Assembly: GCF_026151205.1 (NCBI RefSeq)
Contig: NC_087077.1
Coordinates: 12,436,983 to 12,500,982 of the forward strand
DNA: 64,000 bases
Direction: 5' to 3'
From: Bolinopsis microptera
Lineage: Eukaryota > Ctenophora > Tentaculata > Lobata > Bolinopsidae
The notes below the pieces were generated by a model that saw only the letters and a program-made list of their open reading frames with translations, was not told where the DNA came from and searched no databases. A program made the translations under genes and the position numbers. This document shows positions 59,440-64,000 of the stretch, piece by piece; the stretch's first letter is position 1; the number at the start of each line of letters is the position of its first letter.

Positions 59440-60360
59440 AATCTGCTCTCTTTAATTATTGAAATCCATCCAAGTAAAAAGTTGTATTACCAGAGAGGTT
59501 AAATTTAAATTTCAAACAACCTTGTCTACAGCTTCTTGGAAGAAAATGGAACCGGATTCTAGTGGACGTTCTGAAACTGGTAGGGCTACAAAACTAAGTT
59601 GGAACACATCTTGTTTGAATACTGTTGAACCAAATTCAACTCTCTGCAACAACACAAGCAGACAAAATTTCTCAAAATCCGTTTTATCTGCTCAACTGGT
59701 TCTAAATTCTTGAATCCAGCCAAGGGTATAATGGGTGTTCTGGGAGTGCTAGGGCCACCAAACTTTGTAGGAACACTATAAGGGTCAATACCAAACGATT
59801 CCGACCTGTTTTGGGGCAATCCGACGAGTTTTAGAAAAAATTTCATTTTTGTTCATTCCGTTCATTCCATGACTCAGGGAGTCTTGGGCGACTATTTTGA
59901 CGTCAAAATAGTTAGTAAACACATCCCCCTATACCGTACAATCATCTCCAGCACTCTGCAGCCCCTTTAACAGACTGAAATGACCGTATCAATATCGGAT
60001 ACTCAGAAACCAGCTTTTTGATACGGAAATGGAATTAAGTCTCTAGTGGGCGTTCTGGGAGTGCTAGGGCCACCAAACTTTGTAGGAACACTATAAGGGT
60101 CAATACCAAACGATTCCGACCTGTTTTGGGGCAATCCGACGAGTTTTAGAAAAAATTTCATTTTTGTTCATTCCGTTCATTCCATGACTCAGGGAGTCTT
60201 GGGCGACTATTTTGACGTCAAAATAGTTAGTAAACACATCCCCCTACACCGTACAACCATTTCCAGCACTCTGAAACTACTTTAAAAGACTGAAATGACC
60301 GTATCAAAATGCCTCAAAAACCGTATCATCTGGTTCCACAATGTCGGATTCATCTTCTGG
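59440..60360 (+). repeat. Outer repeat units, right arm
   Basis: Mirror of 49,615-50,525, with the two CRE-centred 22-bp palindromes at 59,891-59,912 and 60,206-60,227. Confidence 0.85.
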
Positions 60361-60533
60361 ACTTCAGATGTAACACGCCAAAACCAAAGTATTAAAGCTC
60401 TTTGGCAAGCATCGAGTACGATACGACGCGCAATTGTGCTTGAAGTGACGACGCGCACGAGCGATAAGGAGCTACTTATCGCTCGATCGACCGAGCGATA
60501 AGTCCGCGCGGCACCCGACTACCATGAGCCTAA
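60352..60533. repeat. Right terminal inverted repeat tip
   Basis: Inverted match to 13,685-13,866, including the palindromes GCGATAAG...CTTATCGC and CGATCGACCGAGCG, ending CACCCGACTACCATGAGCCT. The palindrome junction lies at its inner side. Confidence 0.8.
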
Positions 60534-60539
60534 TTGGAT

Positions 60540-62580
60540 TCGTGCTAGATGCTGTGTACGTCACCCTCTTAACCACCTCTATGGCGAAGATGAGGATGGT
60601 AAGTGCAAGTACAGTAATGTGAGGAGAGGATGGGTATCATTTAGCACATTTTTGCTGTAGGTGTAAAGTAGCTCTTAGTCAAGGAGTATATAAATGACGG
60701 CACGACAAGGTTCTGCAACAGATCTCTGAACATGTTATCTTGTGAGCGCCGAGTGAACACTTATAAGAACAAGGCCAGCGATGTAAGACAGTATCATTGA
60801 CTTAGTCCATGCTGGGAGGAAAAAAGCAAGTACAGACGACCGAAAGGAGTCGTGGTTTGGGATCCTGAGTGGGTCTCGATATTGGATAGTGCTTTTATAT
60901 ATCGGACCTTATGATATTCTCAAGGTCACCAAGACGGCACAGTCTTATGGCGGGAGGTAACGGTACCATCTAAAGAGCAGATTGCTGAATCATACAAGTA
61001 AAAACTCTACCGGTACAGCAGTCTTACAGCAGACTGAGATTCAAGCGAAAGAATTGTGCTGTTATAATTATGCGGTTAAAGTTCTAGCACCGGGAGTAGT
61101 TGTTCACGGTTTGGAGAGAGCTGAGTAGGCTAGTACGGGATAGAAGGGAAGAAGCAGCTCACTGTTCCAGATGGATCTACTTCTTATCAAGGAAGAAGGA
61201 GTGGTAGGTATAGTAAGGAAGATTGGAGCCTAAGAGTTAACTTAACATCTAGAGGTACCGCAAACTTTATCTCGTCGCCAATTGCGAGCTTTAACGGGTT
61301 TCCTCAAGTGACTCGATGGTTTAATTGTGACAAATCATGATACGAACTTTGATGAACCCATAATAGTATAGTGCAATAATACTATGATAGTATTCTCATA
61401 AGTTCTACCCTTGCAACCGAGTACAATGTACATACTAAGTGATATCAAGCTGCAATCTAAAATTTATTAATTGAATCTCAAAATAACTTCAAATTTTACC
61501 TAATAATTGCGACATCGTTGGAAGTGAGAAATAAAATACATTAAATTTTAATCCAATTCTGCGAGAGAAGATTTGCCCAGACAGCTGACAAGAATGTATT
61601 ACCATACTTCCTGTAAATGTGGTAGTTATTAGGTCATATCAAACTTGAAAATTATGTCAAAGTTTTTCTCAGTCTCTGGTGTCAATCACCAGTAGAGTGC
61701 CCAGCCGCACCAAAACAACCTGCGATTTTTACGTGGGAAACATCGTATAATACACATGCTATACACTCTAGTTTTATAGCAGCTACTGATATCATGCGGC
61801 AGTATTAATAAGCATACAAATTCAGCGCAAAAAATTGTAAAGACGACACAAATTCATGCGGGATGTTAATAAATGTGTCCATGTTGAACTCAAACTCCGA
61901 CAGAATAATATTTCAAATCGGATATATTATAATTAATCAAATGGTATCTGCTCATGTCCCGTCTATATAAACTACAAAACTTAATAAATTAGTGAAGTTC
62001 TGAAACAAAGATCACGACTAGGTTTTATCAAAATTGAAAAGAAAACCGATCGAAGTGCACTAGAGATATAGTTTAAGTTTAAAGGGTCATCATTACTAAA
62101 ATCTCTTCCTAGCTCCTAGCAATCAAGTTGTTAATCCTAGTTCTACACCTAAACAAGTACAAAATTACAGCCTTACATTTTGAAATTTTTCGATATCCAG
62201 CTCAACATAAGACTTCGATACCAATAATGCATAATGGGTACATACCGATGATCGGTGTTCGTAAATATTTGATTATTTATAGTATTGAAGTTTAAAATCT
62301 TCCTAATTATGTAAGAATAACAAAAGGAATCACGTACTAGTGTGCTGTTACGAAAAACAACTATTTAATAAAAAATAAATTAACAGTATTCGAGTACAAA
62401 ATTAAAAATACAAACTCCAACATAATCGACAGACAAACTCAATAAATGAAGATTTCGTCGTGAAACGAGCTATATATACAGCTATAACGTAGCGCTCGAC
62501 TCCAGTCTGAACCAAAATTAAGTCGCGTTCGTAGGAAATTGACCACCAGCTGCTGGTGGTTCGAATGTTGGTTTGCACAC
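60540..62580. other. Right flank, nothing assigned
   Basis: No supportable gene. A TATA-like GTATATAAATG lies at about 60,685 without an identifiable transcript. Confidence 0.4.
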
Positions 62581-62589
62581 TACTGTGGT

Positions 62590-63170
62590 TGCGAGAAGCA
62601 TTATTTGATGCGCGCGCGACCCAGTAGTGCATCGCGCTACAACTAACTTTGTGAAAAAATTATATATATTTTAAAAATTTACTATGTATTAAGAAAAACA
62701 AAATGTTTATAGAAAAACAACATTTTTACTTACCACAAACAATCAATACATATAATTATATTATATCTAAAGATAAAGTCAAAGTTAAAATTCAACCATA
62801 TACACAGCCCGCCGCGCACACAGCCTGATTCACCTAACCATGTGCTTTCGCGCCGGTTCGGGCGCGCTTGTTTCACAAGTCAAGAAAAGCCGGCCTTTTT
62901 ACTGCCGTGAGGTGAGCGCGCGCTACTGCAAGCGCAAGGGCTCTGGATGGAGCAACAGCCATGATACATTGCTGAGAAATCTTCAGGTGTGGGTGTTATG
63001 TAAGCGCCGCGCTCAAGGTCTACTTAATTATTATCTTAGAAATCACATAGCCATGTGTCTACGCGTACTGCGTGACGCGCTTGCTTCACGGTCACGCGCT
63101 ACTGCAAGCGAGAGGGCTCTGGTTAGAGCAAATCTTAGAATTACATGTATAATGTTACATTTATTATAAG
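62590..63170. repeat. GC-rich dispersed repeat copies
   Basis: GATGCGCGCGCGACCCAGTA (62,605) and CACCTAACCATGTGCTTTCG (62,832) match segments at 33.9-34.7 kb, the latter inverted, and GCCATGTGTCTACGCGTACT (63,050) matches 35,495. The 109-codon frame at 62,840 lies in repeat and is not called. Confidence 0.6.
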
Positions 63171-63400
63171 TTACCGGAGCCGAAGTATAATAATTTTTGG
63201 GGAAAATACTAAACATTAGAAATTAAAAATATCATCACATATCTTACTTACAATTCAAAAAATTCGTATTGTATGTATGTACGACCGCCCACGTGCAAAT
63301 AGATAAGAAATAGGTAGTTGCATAATAACCATGGTAACGGCCGGTTTTTGTACGCAAAGATTGTTTTAACGGCATTTTGATCAGTTTTATGGTAATTACT

Positions 63401-63754
63401 TGTATCACGTTGCGACCCCCACGGTCGTTTCACTATAGTGAAACAGGGGGCTTTTACTAATTCGCTCGCCCAAAAATTTCACGTGACTTTGGTTTTTATG
63501 GTTTTGCAGCCGTACAAAACGGTTTTACATAAACCCTTATCCCAACCCTAACCCTAACCATAACCCCGAACACCGAAGCTAACCATAACCCTTACCACAA
63601 CCCTAAACCTAAGACGAGCCCTAAACAACCGAATTCGTATTTTACTAGCCTGTCACGTGACCAAAAGTTTTTTTGCCCATAACTCTCCAGGGAAGCATTT
63701 TAACCCTACGTCATGGTTGTATCACGTTGCGACCCCCACGGTCGTTTCACTATA
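63401..63754 (+). repeat. 37-bp direct repeat around telomere-like sequence
   Basis: Identical 37-bp copies at 63,401-63,437 and 63,718-63,754 (TGTATCACGTTGCGACCCCC...CACTATA). Between them is a degenerate CCCTAA/CCATAACCC tract (about 63,535-63,620). Confidence 0.8.
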
Positions 63755-63762
63755 CAGGGGGA

Positions 63763-63783
63763 GCCGCGCACTTCGTGCGCGGC
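63763..63783. other. GC hairpin
   Basis: Perfect 9-bp stem GCCGCGCAC / GTGCGCGGC with a TTC loop, immediately after the second 37-bp repeat. Confidence 0.75.
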
Positions 63784-63818
63784 GGATCATACAACGTATG
63801 ACAACGTATGACAACGTC

Positions 63819-64000
63819 ATGGGGGGTGATTCGGAATCAGTGTCCAAAAATACACCGATTCCGATCACTTTCATGCCCAAAGGGCCTTTTTACAAAGGCG
63901 ATGAATGCAAATTTGTGCTCTATGCTGATGACACAAATATATTTATCACTGGACCGTCCAAAGAAGCAACATACTTGAAGGCCAATAAAGTTCTTGATTT
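63819..64000 (+). CDS. Non-LTR reverse transcriptase, partial, runs off the window
   Basis: Open frame from ATG 63,819 to the end. It reads ITFMPKGPFYKGDECKF, then the catalytic box VLYADDTNIFITG, then KEATYLKANKVLD. YADD is the RT active site and the spacing fits LINE-type RTs. The ATG is probably internal, because RT domains begin far upstream of this box, so the copy is either 5'-truncated near 63,800 or interrupted. Nothing beyond the window can be judged. Confidence 0.75.
   Translation, partial: MGGDSESVSKNTPIPITFMPKGPFYKGDECKFVLYADDTNIFITGPSKEATYLKANKVLD

Larger units (their letters stand above)
49610..60370. repeat. 10.76-kb near-perfect palindrome
   Basis: Left arm 49,610 to about 54,660 and right arm about 55,100-60,370 are mirror images: frames at 53,277-53,483, 53,542-53,760 and 54,365-54,580 have identical counterparts at 56,273-56,479, 55,996-56,214 and 55,176-55,391. 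The coordinate sum is a constant 109,756, which places the axis near 54,878. Differences are an 811-bp insertion in the right arm and a tandem duplication of several hundred bp in the left arm. Both outer edges read CATCTGAAGTCCAGAAGATG going inward. It interrupts the right terminal repeat of the giant element. Confidence 0.92.

Noticed and set aside
62840-63169. 109-codon arginine-rich frame
   Set aside because: It overlaps the GC-rich dispersed repeat also found at 34.7 and 35.5 kb.

Overview
The window is animal (metazoan) genomic DNA. It is AT-rich, with small spliced exons bounded by GT/AG sites, CR1-type LINE debris, cut-and-paste transposon relics and many satellites. Nothing here fixes the species; the mix of KDZ transposase genes, non-LTR elements and (CCCTAA)-like tracts suits an invertebrate, probably aquatic. 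No rRNA, tRNA, operon or CRISPR array was seen.

Region 1 (1-13.7 kb) is host-type repeat country. It holds a 42-bp minisatellite interrupted by a 5'-truncated LINE with a 7-bp target duplication, a LINE endonuclease fragment, a second truncated LINE with a 14-bp target duplication, and about 2.7 kb of polypurine satellite.

Region 2 (13,685-60,533) is bracketed by an inverted repeat: a palindrome-rich tip of about 190 bp followed by near-identical 171-bp satellite arrays (14.1-16.85 kb and, inverted, 47.7-49.6 kb). I read this as a candidate giant DNA transposon of about 46.8 kb, although no target duplication is visible at its tips. Its main gene runs on the minus strand from at least 46,261 to 24,441. 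I assembled about 21 small exons by matching splice sites and reading phase. They encode a serine/threonine-rich N terminus, a complete ubiquitin-specific protease (USP) fold, a chain of short lysine-rich exons, a KDZ-superfamily transposase (zinc finger, SWIM finger, CxC clusters, SAP-like segment, DDE core) and a C-terminal Ulp1/C48 SUMO-type protease. A USP-KDZ-Ulp1 fusion is the most striking content of the window. Two frame breaks, in the USP Cys box and in the middle of the KDZ core, mean this copy may be decayed or may contain sequencing indels.

Region 2 is nested. A 9,564-bp element (31,606-41,169, 8-bp duplication CCCTGGGG) sits exactly on a 3' splice site of the USP part. Its duplication recreates CCCCAG|GG, so the insertion could be spliced out as intron. 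That element carries its own spliced gene and has a 4,054-bp element (32,182-36,235, 8-bp duplication GATTAAAC) inside its left inverted repeat. The right terminal repeat of the giant element is split by a 10.76-kb palindrome (49,610-60,370). The axis of the palindrome is a fold-back MITE, and its arms carry mirrored copies of an unrecognised repeat-rich protein gene. An 811-bp TA-flanked element is present in one arm only.

Region 3 (60.5-64 kb) holds GC-rich dispersed repeats, degenerate telomere-like sequence and the start of another LINE reverse transcriptase that runs off the window end.
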